A stretch of DNA of 64,000 bases, taken from positions 186,001 through 250,000 of the forward strand of contig JAEXRH010000012.1 of assembly GCA_023438065.1 (NCBI GenBank), read 5' to 3'. Source of the stretch: Spirochaetota bacterium (GTDB taxonomy: Bacteria; Spirochaetota; Spirochaetia; Treponematales; Treponemataceae). The translations under genes were made by a program, and so were the position numbers. Under the pieces are notes generated by a model that was not told the DNA's origin, did no database searches, and saw nothing but the letters and a program-made list of their open reading frames with translations. Positions 42,896 to 51,230 of the stretch are shown piece after piece (the first letter of the stretch is position 1; each line of letters opens with the position of its first letter).

Positions 42896-43681
42896 ATGGC
42901 TTTATTCTGGGCTCGAACGCGGAAAAACGACGAGGATTCCTCCCCCGAGGGCAAGCGACGCGACGCCGAGCGGATCCTCATAGAGGAAAAGCGGGACATG
43001 ATTCGCGGGATCGAGGACCTTTCTGAGACTACGGTCAAGGAGGTCATGATCCCCCGCATCGACGTCGATTTCGCCCAGATCGGTACGCCGGTTGACGAGC
43101 TTTTGCAGATGGTCGCCGAAAGCGGGCATTCCCGATTTCCCGTGTACAAGGACTCGATCGACAACGTCGTCGGCGTGCTGTACGTGAAGGACCTTATCAT
43201 GCTCATGTCGCGCAAGGAAGAGATCGACCTCGCGCGCGTCGCGCGAAAACCTTTTTTCGTTCCCGAGTCGAAGCGGCTTGACACCCTTCTCAGGGAATTC
43301 AAGCGCCGTCACGTGCATATCGCGGTCGCTATCGACGAGTACGGCGGCGTGTCGGGCATCGTGTGCATGGAGGACATAATCGAGGAGATCGTCGGCGACA
43401 TACAGGACGAGTTCGACAACGAGCGGGAGGACATACTCCCGATCGGCGACGGGGTGTGGCTGTGCGACGCCCGGGTGAATCTCGACGATCTTGCCGACAT
43501 CCTGGGAGAGGACCTCGCCGACGAGGAATTCGACACCCTTGGCGGCTTTGTGTTTGACCTGTTCGGCAAGATACCGGTAAAATACGAAAAGGCTTCCTGG
43601 AAAAAGTTCGATTTCGTCATCCAGGACATGGAAGGCCATCGCGTCAATACGGTAAAGATCGTCACCAAAAAAGAGGAATGA
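42896..43681 (+). CDS. corC: CBS-domain CorC/HlyC-type protein
   Basis: 261 residues, CorC-like and without a membrane DUF21 domain. Two CBS domains cover about 38-155 (TVKEVMIPRIDVDF, HSRFPVYKDSIDNVVGVLYVKDL, then RHVHIAVAIDEYGGVSGIVCMEDIIEEIVGDIQDE split across the pair), followed by the CorC_HlyC domain about 170-255 (VNLDDLADILGED, DTLGGFV). The family is tied to magnesium and cobalt efflux; some spirochaete members are named TlyC, but a haemolysin role is doubtful. Confidence 0.9.
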   Translation: MALFWARTRKNDEDSSPEGKRRDAERILIEEKRDMIRGIEDLSETTVKEVMIPRIDVDFAQIGTPVDELLQMVAESGHSRFPVYKDSIDNVVGVLYVKDLIMLMSRKEEIDLARVARKPFFVPESKRLDTLLREFKRRHVHIAVAIDEYGGVSGIVCMEDIIEEIVGDIQDEFDNEREDILPIGDGVWLCDARVNLDDLADILGEDLADEEFDTLGGFVFDLFGKIPVKYEKASWKKFDFVIQDMEGHRVNTVKIVTKKEE

Positions 43682-43685
43682 TATC

Positions 43686-45728
43686 GTGAAAATGCGTCTT
43701 GCGTTCTGCCTTCTCCTTTCAGCCGCCGTAGCGTCGCTCGCTCAGGCGGACCCGGTCCGCTTCTACGAGAGCGGAAGGTCCTTTCAGGATCAGGAACGGT
43801 GGTACGACGCCATCGAGGCGTATCAGGAGGCCCTGCGCGAGAATCCGTCCTATAACGCGGCGTTCAAGGGACTCGCCGAATCCTTCTACGCGCTCGGAGA
43901 ATACGACGAGGCGCTCACCCAGGTCACGAAGGCCGAGTCGTTCAGGAAAAACGATCCTGAATTGCTCGATCTGCGCGGCTTTATCCTCGTGGGGCTCGGA
44001 AGGACCGGGGAGGCGGCTTCGACGTTCAGGCAGGTATTGGCTTCCTGGCCGAACGACGTATCCGCCCGGTTCGGGGTCGCGGAAACCGAGATCACCGCCG
44101 GCAGGATAAGCGCGGCGACCGAGCTCTATACCGAGGCGCTCAGGCGAAATCCCCAGAACAGGAAAGCCCTGCTCTCGCTCGCGCTCGTCAACCGCGAGGC
44201 GGGGAACGTCGCCGCGGCCCGCGAATATATCGGAAAGGCCCTTCAGTATCACGGGGACAATCCCCAGGTCTTTTACTACGCCGCGTACCTCTCGTTCGCG
44301 GACGGGAATCTCGGGGAGGCGGAAAGCAGGGCGCGAACCGCCATCAGCCTCAAGCCCGGGTACGATGACGCCCGGGAGATACTCGCCTCGATTCTCTATC
44401 GATCGGATCGCTATTCAGAGGTCATCGCCCTGTGCGACGAGCGAATCGCCACCGACAGGAACCGCGCGAGCGCCTGGTATCTGAGGGCTCTCGCGCTCGA
44501 GCGGCTCGCTCGCCACGAAGAGGCCATCCGATCCGCGCAGACGGGACTTCAGGTCGCCCCGGAGGACGAGATCCTCAGGTCGCTCATGGAGCGGATCGTG
44601 ATCGACGCCCTCAAGTACGAGGACCCGCGGAGGGCATCCTGGGCTTCCTGGCACGTGTCGAAAGCGCGCCTTTTCGGGCAGAAAAACATGTCTGACCAGG
44701 GATTGTACGAGTATCGCCGTGCCCTGAAGATAAACCCCTACGACACCGCGACCCGCGAGGCCTACGCGAAGCTTCTTCTCACGCGCGGGTATCCGGCGCG
44801 GTACGTCGAGCAGCTCAAGTTCATCCAGTCTCTCGGTAAAAGCAGCGAGGCGGTCAACGACGCGGTAGAGTCCTACGGCAAGCTCCTTTCCGTCTCCGTG
44901 CCCGCGAAATGGAAAATCGATCCCGTGTATCTCGACAAGGCGCATACCTCCATAACCTTTTACTATCAGGAGGACGCGGCGAATTTCCTTCATCCCGACG
45001 CCGAGGGGATCACGACCGACATGGTCGCCGAGGTGTTCGCCTATAATCCCGGGTTTAAAATCGAGGCGAGTAAAATTCCCGTCGGCAGTTACTCGGAGGC
45101 CTTCCGGAAATCGCGGGAAAAGGGCGACGACTATTTCGCGCTCGTGCGCTTGCGGGAAAACGAGCGGGACGTGCAGATTTCGTGCGACCTCTATGTCGCG
45201 CGGACCGGTTCCCCGGCCGAGAAATTCAACGTGTTCAGGACCGGCAACGATCGCTACGCGAACGCGATTCGCCGTCTCGTCCAGATCATGACGCAGTCGA
45301 TGCCGGTGCGCGGCGCAGTCGTCGCGAGGTTTCAGGAAGACGCGGTGATCGACCTCGGGAAGGCGGACGGGGTGAAGACGGGCCAGAAATTCGACGTGAT
45401 TCCGGCGGCCCGCGTGTCAGCGATGAACGAGGGCATCGGGCTTCGCTTCTCTCCCGAGGACGTGCTCGGAACCTTTACGGTAACGACGGTCGACGAGGAC
45501 GTCTCGCAGGGCAAGCTCGCCCGCGGGGGATTCTTCGACCGGATAAACTCGGGTGACGCGGTTCTCGTAAAGCAGGATCAAGGGGACGAGAAGGGAGAAA
45601 CCTCGGCCGCCGTCGATGCCGGGCAAAAACCGAAGGTCGCGGGAACCGTGAAGGGAAAGCCGGTCGAGCGCGAGGCCGGCGAGAAAACGCCCCCGGCCTT
45701 GTTGCTCTTGCTTCGAAAGATACGGTAA
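43686..45728 (+). CDS. Exported TPR-repeat protein
   Basis: 680 residues with a signal peptide (cleavage near AQA at 21). Start GTG 43686 is better spaced from GAGG than the ATG two codons later. At least eight tetratricopeptide repeats cover about 23-375 (YDAIEAYQEALRENPSYNAA, DEALTQVTKAES, SAATELYTEALRRNPQNRKA and so on). The C-terminal 300 residues are a separate beta-rich part with GKADGVKTGQKFDVI near 558, similar to domains in spirochaete outer-envelope proteins. Function unknown; five bases after corC. It converges on the FN3 gene with only four bases between stops. Confidence 0.75.
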   Translation: MKMRLAFCLLLSAAVASLAQADPVRFYESGRSFQDQERWYDAIEAYQEALRENPSYNAAFKGLAESFYALGEYDEALTQVTKAESFRKNDPELLDLRGFILVGLGRTGEAASTFRQVLASWPNDVSARFGVAETEITAGRISAATELYTEALRRNPQNRKALLSLALVNREAGNVAAAREYIGKALQYHGDNPQVFYYAAYLSFADGNLGEAESRARTAISLKPGYDDAREILASILYRSDRYSEVIALCDERIATDRNRASAWYLRALALERLARHEEAIRSAQTGLQVAPEDEILRSLMERIVIDALKYEDPRRASWASWHVSKARLFGQKNMSDQGLYEYRRALKINPYDTATREAYAKLLLTRGYPARYVEQLKFIQSLGKSSEAVNDAVESYGKLLSVSVPAKWKIDPVYLDKAHTSITFYYQEDAANFLHPDAEGITTDMVAEVFAYNPGFKIEASKIPVGSYSEAFRKSREKGDDYFALVRLRENERDVQISCDLYVARTGSPAEKFNVFRTGNDRYANAIRRLVQIMTQSMPVRGAVVARFQEDAVIDLGKADGVKTGQKFDVIPAARVSAMNEGIGLRFSPEDVLGTFTVTTVDEDVSQGKLARGGFFDRINSGDAVLVKQDQGDEKGETSAAVDAGQKPKVAGTVKGKPVEREAGEKTPPALLLLLRKIR

Positions 45729-45732
45729 GACG

Positions 45733-46962
45733 TCAGAGGCTTCGCTCGCCGTCTTCTTCGAGAAGGCTTTCGAGAACGTACTGGATCCATTCGTTCGACT
45801 GGGTGTAGTAACGGTCCCGGGCGAGGAGAAATTCCTTCAATGCCCGATCGGCGTTCCCGGCGAAGTACGCGGCCTCGCCGATATAGAACCGCGTTCTCGC
45901 GGTCGTGTCGAGCCCGCGGCGGATCGCGAGAAACCGCTCAAGCGACTCGATCGTACCCTTCCAGTCCTTGGAACCGTACCCCGCCTCGACGATTTTCTTC
46001 AGGGCAAACTCTTCGCCCCCGGATACTGCCTCGCGTTCGGAGCGAAACACGAACGGCGCCTTCGCGGCCGTCGTTCCGCCTGTCGCGCGCTTGGCCAACG
46101 CGCCGATGTTTCTCTCCGTGACCGGGGTAAAGCGCCGGGGTTCGGTTTTCACCGAACGGTCAGGGTTGAGCCAGGGAAGCGGCATGGGACGCAAACTCGC
46201 CAGAAGCGGTTTTTTGAAGGCAAGATAACGGGCGGGGACTTCGACCGGCGCGGCATTGGTATTGAAACCGTCGGTAAACGAGACTGTTCCCGATCTGACG
46301 GAAGCCTCGTCGATGATCGCGTAATGATAGGGAACCCCGGGAACGGGGTAATCGACGAACGGGGCTCCCTCATCGACGAAGCCCGCCACGAGAACGGCCT
46401 GAACGAGGCTTGAAAGCCCGATAAAGGGCGAGGTCGAGCGATAAATGAGCGCGTTCTTTCCCCTGATTCCCCCTTCCCAGGTAACGATGACGGAATCGTC
46501 GCGGGTAACGGCGCCGAACGCCGAGTACCGCGCGATTTGATCCGCGGTCCCGCTCTTTTCGGCGGAGACGGCGATGAGCAGGGAATTGCTCGCGGGAACG
46601 AAGAAATCGTAATACGCCCCCCGTTCGTCCCGGGAAAGGATCGCGTAAAAATAGGTCTTTCCGCCCTCGATCGAGTCGGTATAGGTCGTTTGCGACGCGG
46701 GAAGGATAGCGATTTTCTCGGACTCGCCGAAATTCGCCGCGGTTATCGGCTTCTCGGAACGGAGTATGGCGCTGTCGCCCGCCAGATCGGGAGCCTGGGT
46801 CCAGGAGAGGGTCACGGAATTTCCGGAAACCTCCGCGGTGAGGTTCGATACGATGGGCGCGGGCGGTACCTCCCGATCCTCGATCGGGGGAAGATCGTCG
46901 CGGGCGAAGGTAAGGGCGGCCGAGCAAAAGAGGAAGGATGCCGCAAAGAGTGACTTTTTCAT
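45733..46962 (-). CDS. Exported fibronectin type III-like protein
   Basis: 409 residues from ATG 46962, which has AGGGG seven bases upstream; a longer frame lacks a ribosome site. Signal peptide 1-20 (cleavage after TFA near 20). An FN3-like domain runs about 30-130 (APIVSNLTAEVSGNSVTLSW, TTYTDSIEGGKTYFYAILS), a second weaker one follows (VTWEGGIRGKNALIYRS, PGVPYHYAIID). The C-terminal 120 residues are helical and TPR-like (TARTRFYIGEAAYFAGNADRAL). Such a mix suits a protein that binds other envelope components. It is convergent with the TPR protein gene. Confidence 0.72.
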   Translation of the reverse strand: MKKSLFAASFLFCSAALTFARDDLPPIEDREVPPAPIVSNLTAEVSGNSVTLSWTQAPDLAGDSAILRSEKPITAANFGESEKIAILPASQTTYTDSIEGGKTYFYAILSRDERGAYYDFFVPASNSLLIAVSAEKSGTADQIARYSAFGAVTRDDSVIVTWEGGIRGKNALIYRSTSPFIGLSSLVQAVLVAGFVDEGAPFVDYPVPGVPYHYAIIDEASVRSGTVSFTDGFNTNAAPVEVPARYLAFKKPLLASLRPMPLPWLNPDRSVKTEPRRFTPVTERNIGALAKRATGGTTAAKAPFVFRSEREAVSGGEEFALKKIVEAGYGSKDWKGTIESLERFLAIRRGLDTTARTRFYIGEAAYFAGNADRALKEFLLARDRYYTQSNEWIQYVLESLLEEDGERSL

Positions 46963-46981
46963 GATAAAACCCCTAAAAAGC

Positions 46982-47010
46982 ATTTTCGCAGTTAATCGAT
47001 GATTTGACAA
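46982..47010 (-). promoter_or_regulatory. Candidate promoter of the FN3 gene
   Basis: On the minus strand TTGTCA (47010-47005), 17-bp spacer, GAAAAT (46987-46982). Its -35 box is the reverse face of the TTGACA used by the cas2-like gene. Confidence 0.45.
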
Positions 47011-47032
47011 GTTATTTCCTTTCCCGTATGCT
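47004..47032 (+). promoter_or_regulatory. Promoter of the cas2-like gene and prfB; predicts leaderless mRNA
   Basis: TTGACA at 47004-47009, 17-bp spacer, TATGCT at 47027-47032. The expected +1 (about 47039) is one base before the ATG at 47040; no ribosome site is present. Confidence 0.7.
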
Positions 47033-47039
47033 GTCTCCT

Positions 47040-47363
47040 ATGTTCGTATCAGTCGTCCTTGACCCCGGCGGGGAGGATTCGGCAAGGCAATTGGCCGAGA
47101 TTCTCGTTACCTGGGGATTCGAAAAGGTTCAGCGGGCGTGCTGGGAATCGGCCTCAATCTCCGACGCGACTCTCGCGAAACTCAAGCAGGAAATCGACCG
47201 GGTCACCGACTATTATGACTCGGTCAGGCTCTACCAATTCCCCGTCGACGGATTGATGGCCATTACCGTGCTTTCGAAAAAAAAATGGAAGCGCGTCGTC
47301 GTCCGGCCCCCGGCCCCCGCGCCCGATCCGCAATCGCGTACGACCATCAAAAAGCACATTTAG
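47040..47363 (+). CDS. Stand-alone Cas2-like protein
   Basis: 107 residues. The first strand MFVSVVLDPGG places an Asp at position 8, as in Cas2 (VVYDI type); then ARQLAEILVTWGFEKVQRACWES matches the Cas2 helix followed by the RVQ-S-E strand, and LKQEIDRV then DSVRLYQF matches the DSVRIY strand that closes the ferredoxin-like fold. The end is a Pro/Arg/Lys-rich tail. No cas1 or CRISPR repeat is visible in the window, so it is probably not part of an adaptation machine. It lies 16 nt before prfB and shares its promoter. VapD-like nucleases have the same fold and are the main alternative. Confidence 0.6.
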   Translation: MFVSVVLDPGGEDSARQLAEILVTWGFEKVQRACWESASISDATLAKLKQEIDRVTDYYDSVRLYQFPVDGLMAITVLSKKKWKRVVVRPPAPAPDPQSRTTIKKHI

Positions 47364-47379
47364 TTGTTAGGAGACACAT

Positions 47380-48511
47380 ATGATACTTGAAGAATGCAAG
47401 GCGCCGATCGCGGAGCTCAAGAATATCGTCAACGAAATCTGGGGGCGTCTTTGACGCCGCGGCGATAAAGGCGAAGATCGCGGAGAAAGAGGATTTTGCC
47501 GCCTCTCCGGGATTCTGGAACGACAGCAAAAAGGCCGAGAAAACGATGAGCGAGCTTCGTTCGCTCAAGAACCGCGTCGAACCCTGGGAAAACCTGATCG
47601 TCGAGATAGGCGATCTCGAGGCCCTCTACGAGCTCGCCGAGGAGTCGAACGACGACTCGCTCGTTCCCGAGATCGAGGCACATCTCGCTTCCGCTCGGGA
47701 TAAATACGAGCGCCTCAATACGCTCAACCTTCTTTCTGACGAGGTTGACCGCAACGGTGCCTTCCTCTCGATCCATGCGGGCGCGGGCGGCACCGAGGCG
47801 TGCGACTGGGCCCAGATGCTTTCGCGCATGTACGTGCGCTGGGCCGAACGGCGCGGCTTCAAGGTCGAGACCGTCGACATGCTCGAGGCGGACGGCGGCA
47901 TAAAGAGCGTTACCCACCAGATAACCGGCGAGTACGCGTTCGGCTTTTTGAAAGGCGAGGCGGGCGTCCATCGCCTCGTGAGGATCAGTCCCTTCGACGC
48001 GAACGCCCGACGACATACCTCCTTCACCTCGGTGTACACATTCCCGATCCTGGACGACACGATCGAGGTCGACATCAGGAGCGAGGATCTCCGCGTCGAC
48101 ACCTATCGCGCGGGCGGCGCTGGCGGACAGCACGTCAATAAGACCGATTCCGCCGTCCGCTTCACGCACCTGCCGACCGGCATCGTCGTCGCCTGCCAGA
48201 GCGAGCGGAGCCAGCTCATGAACCGGCAAACCGCGATGAGCATCCTCAAGGCGAGGCTGTACGAGTACTATCGCGAGAAGAAGGAACAGGAAAACCAGAA
48301 ATTCGCCGCCGAGAAAAAGGATATCTCGTGGGGTAACCAGATCCGCTCCTACGTGTTTCAACCGTATACTCTTGTCAAGGATCACCGAACAAAGCACGAA
48401 ACCGGAAACATCCAGGCCGTGATGGACGGTGATCTCGATCCGTTTATGGTCGCCTGGCTTAACGCGAAATGGAAAGGCGTACCGCTCGAGGGAGACGACG
48501 AGGAATTATGA
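47380..48511 (+). CDS. prfB: Peptide chain release factor 2 (programmed +1 frameshift)
   Basis: Recognises UGA/UAA stop codons. Translation starts at ATG 47380 (AGGAG six bases upstream) and reads 24 codons to an in-frame TGA at 47452-47454; the classical +1 slip at CTT-TGA-C moves the ribosome into the frame that runs 47453-48511, giving 376 residues. The product has the SPF stop-reading motif (RISPFD, near 202) and the peptidyl-hydrolysis GGQ (AGGAGGQHVNK, near 248-250). Without the slip only a 24-residue peptide would form. The product thus controls its own synthesis. The stop overlaps the next gene (ATGA). Confidence 0.96.
47441..47455 (+). promoter_or_regulatory. prfB +1 programmed frameshift site
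   Basis: GGGGG (47441-47445), acting as an internal Shine-Dalgarno-like element, three bases before the slippery CTT (47449-47451), TGA stop and C at 47455. This is the arrangement conserved in most bacterial prfB genes. Confidence 0.95.
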
Positions 48512-48861
48512 TAGCGGTTGTTTGCAAATCCGCCTGCCTCGGGCAGGAACTCGCGGCGATGGCTCAGGACGAAACCGTCGAGGCATTCGCGTCGGAGGAC
48601 TCTCCCGACGCCGACTGGGAGGGCTGGCTCGCCGGCACCCTCACGAACGGCCGGGTGCGGGCGGTATTCTACGAGCCCCGCTTCTTCGTCGATCCCGCGC
48701 CCTTTCGGGCCGCGAGTCCCGATACCCGTTTCGTGGTTCTGTGCGCGCCGGGCGACGAAGGGCTCGCGCGCGACGCGATAGCGCGCGGCGCCCGGGCCAT
48801 GCTCGAAAAACCCGTCGATCCAAAGGAATTCCGGAGTGTTCTCTCTCTCGTGTCGGGCTAA
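48508..48861 (+). CDS. Degenerate receiver-like protein
   Basis: 117 residues, overlapping prfB by four bases. The C-terminal half has the end of a response-regulator receiver domain: a strand with VVLCAPGDEG, DAIARGARAML, and LEKPVDPKEFRSVL, where the Lys-Pro of KPVDP is the hallmark. The acidic pair expected after strand 1 is missing (VVCKSAC), and the phosphorylation Asp at the end of strand 3 is not found (VRAVFYEP). It therefore looks like a pseudo-receiver that binds a partner without phosphotransfer. It overlaps the PEGA gene by 26 bases. Confidence 0.6.
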   Translation: MIAVVCKSACLGQELAAMAQDETVEAFASEDSPDADWEGWLAGTLTNGRVRAVFYEPRFFVDPAPFRAASPDTRFVVLCAPGDEGLARDAIARGARAMLEKPVDPKEFRSVLSLVSG

Positions 48862-50335
48862 GGCCTCGTTCCGTAACGCCGCCCGCATGTCACTCGTCGT
48901 CGCGTTCGTGCTCTCGGGCGCGCGCGCTACGGGCGAGGAACGCGGCGAGTGGGTCGTCGCCGCCGAGAAATTCGAGGCGGACGGCGTTCCCGCGGTGTAC
49001 GAGTCCTTTCCCGAGACGGTGCCGCGCCTCCTTCTCGCGAGGATCGGGGCAATCCGCGAACGGATGGTCCTTTCCGACGAAAAGCAGCTCAGGCGCCTCC
49101 ATGAGCTTTCATCATCGCGCCTCAAGCTCGTTCGCGACCGCGCCGATCTCGTTCTCGAACGCGATCGAGTCGTCCTCTCCTCCGACGGGTTCCTCGTCAA
49201 GGCGCGAAAGAAGGCCGACGCCAAAAAGAAGATCGCCCAAAAGGAAAAGGAGATCGAGGTCTACGACCGCGAAATCCGCGAGCTCCTCGACATCCGGGAA
49301 GGCGAGACCCCCAAAAAGGACGAGTATCGCGCCGAACGGAGTCCGATAACCCTGTGGAAAGCGGGCAAGGAGCTGTACGTACGACCCGAGGCGATGACGC
49401 TCGGTAACGCGCTTGCGAAGGACGGCGTTTCCGCCCTTCTGCGAGGATCGGTCAAGGACGTTGCCGGCTATCTTTTGGTGACGGCCCGGCTCGATACCGG
49501 CGTTCCGGGCATGTCGCCCGAGGAGATTACCGAGGCGGCGGCCTATGACGACATCGACGAGCTCGTTGCCATGCTGACCGTCAGGATGATCCCGGCGCTC
49601 GCGAACAGGGAGTCCGTGCGCATCGACGTGACGGTCGAGCCCGAGAACGCCGAGGTCTACGTCGACGGGAAGCTCGTTAACCGCGACGCGGGATCGGTCA
49701 CGGTTTTTTCGGGAGAGCACGTCATCAGCGTGAGCGCGCCGGGGTACGCGACCGCGACGAAGAAGGCTCTCTTCGAGGGCGCCGACGCGTTCAAGGTGTC
49801 CATCGCGCTTCTCGAGGAAAAAACCGCGACGGTCGCCTTCGACACACAAGGCTTGCGATCGTCGGTCTATTTCCATACGCGCTATTACGGCGATACCCCG
49901 ACGAGCGTCACGCTTCCCCTGAAACCCACGATCGGCGAGGTTCAATTCGGTTTCGCCCGTACCTGGTTCGTCCTCGATCCCTCAAAGGGTTTTCGCGAGG
50001 GGGCCTCGGTCGGGATCCGCCCCAACGCGACGGAAACCGGGAAGAAGATCGAGCGGACGAGAAACGCGTTTTATTGGTCCCTCGGGGCGCTCTATCTCTC
50101 GCTTCCGTTTTACATGCTCTCGTATGGCATAGCGCAGGACAAGACCATCGCGTATAACGACGGGAAACTCCCGGCCGATTCCGCCGATGACGTGAATAAA
50201 TGGATCAGGATTTCGGACGTGTCGCGCGGGGTGAGCATAGCGCTCGGGATAAACGCGGCCTTTCAGCTTACGCGATACATTCTCGCGGCGAACCGGGTTG
50301 TCCCGCAGTTCGCCGGGGACGATTCGAAGGATTAA
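48836..50335 (+). CDS. Exported PEGA-domain protein
   Basis: 499 residues from GTG 48836; this start supplies the basic n-region before the hydrophobic signal (MSLVVAFVLSGARA, about 18-31), and AAGGA lies eight bases upstream. A charged helical part (about 75-160) is followed by a conserved-looking alpha/beta part and a PEGA domain near 262-315 (VRIDVTVEPENAEVYVDGK, GEHVISVSAPGYA). Near the C-terminus a membrane helix lies about 405-428, with another hydrophobic stretch near 463-475. PEGA domains occur in surface and envelope proteins; function here is unknown. ftsY follows after 13 bp. Confidence 0.75.
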   Translation: MFSLSCRAKASFRNAARMSLVVAFVLSGARATGEERGEWVVAAEKFEADGVPAVYESFPETVPRLLLARIGAIRERMVLSDEKQLRRLHELSSSRLKLVRDRADLVLERDRVVLSSDGFLVKARKKADAKKKIAQKEKEIEVYDREIRELLDIREGETPKKDEYRAERSPITLWKAGKELYVRPEAMTLGNALAKDGVSALLRGSVKDVAGYLLVTARLDTGVPGMSPEEITEAAAYDDIDELVAMLTVRMIPALANRESVRIDVTVEPENAEVYVDGKLVNRDAGSVTVFSGEHVISVSAPGYATATKKALFEGADAFKVSIALLEEKTATVAFDTQGLRSSVYFHTRYYGDTPTSVTLPLKPTIGEVQFGFARTWFVLDPSKGFREGASVGIRPNATETGKKIERTRNAFYWSLGALYLSLPFYMLSYGIAQDKTIAYNDGKLPADSADDVNKWIRISDVSRGVSIALGINAAFQLTRYILAANRVVPQFAGDDSKD

Positions 50336-50348
50336 TTCGGGAGACACC

Positions 50349-51230
50349 ATGGCACGACTTTCGTTCGCCGGAAGCCTTAAAAGGCTTTTGGGCCGCACAC
50401 AAAAAACGGACGACTCGTTTTACGAGGACCTCGCCGACAGCCTCATAGAGGGGGATCTCGGCGCCAAGACGGCGTTCGAGGTCTCGGAAACGCTTCAGCG
50501 CCGATTCGGCAACTTCGACGCCGCGGACCGTCCGAGGGTTCTGCAGGGTCTCCTCGAGATCCTTTCGCCCTGGACGCGCGGGATCGATCTCGTTCCCGTG
50601 AGCGGAAAGACGAGCGTGTATCTCGTGCTCGGGGTTAACGGCGTCGGGAAGACGACCACCGCCGGAAAGATGGCCCTGTGGTACCGCGAACGATCCTCGA
50701 TGAACGTCGTCCTCGCCGCGGCCGATACCTTCCGCGCGGCGGCGATCGACCAGCTCAAGATGCACGGCGAGCGTACCGGCGTCAGGGTAGTCGCCCACCA
50801 GCACGGTTCCGACCCCGGCGCGGTCGTCTTCGACGCGGCCGAGTCCGTGCGCGCTCAAGGGGGCGGTCTCGTGATCGCCGACACCGCGGGTCGTCTCCAT
50901 AACAAGGAAAACCTCGTAAGGGAGCTCCAGAAAATCGACCGTATCGCGGCCGCGAAGGCCGACGAGGGGTGTTACAAAAAGGTGCTCGTTCTCGACGCGA
51001 CGACTGGCCAAAACGGGCTGAGGCAGGCGGAAGTCTTTCATGAATCCATCGGCGTCGACGCGATTGTGCTGACGAAATACGATTCCACCGCGCGCGGCGG
51101 AATCGCGATCGCCTGCGGGAAGGAACTCGGGATACCCGTCGCCTTCGTCGGGACGGGCGAAACCTACGCGGATTTCGCCCCCTTCTCGAGCGAGTCGTAC
51201 CTGAGGGAATTCACGGGACAGGCGGATTGA
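50349..51230 (+). CDS. ftsY: Signal recognition particle receptor FtsY
   Basis: GTPase that docks SRP-ribosome complexes to the membrane. 293 residues: helical N domain (about 1-88), then G motifs GVNGVGKTT at 95-103, DTFRAAAIDQL, DTAGR, and TKYDSTARGG. It lacks the acidic A domain seen in E. coli FtsY, which is normal for short FtsY proteins; the start includes an amphipathic SFAGSLKRLLGR helix that may bind membrane. GGGAG precedes the ATG. It overlaps the next gene by four bases. Confidence 0.96.
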   Translation: MARLSFAGSLKRLLGRTQKTDDSFYEDLADSLIEGDLGAKTAFEVSETLQRRFGNFDAADRPRVLQGLLEILSPWTRGIDLVPVSGKTSVYLVLGVNGVGKTTTAGKMALWYRERSSMNVVLAAADTFRAAAIDQLKMHGERTGVRVVAHQHGSDPGAVVFDAAESVRAQGGGLVIADTAGRLHNKENLVRELQKIDRIAAAKADEGCYKKVLVLDATTGQNGLRQAEVFHESIGVDAIVLTKYDSTARGGIAIACGKELGIPVAFVGTGETYADFAPFSSESYLREFTGQAD

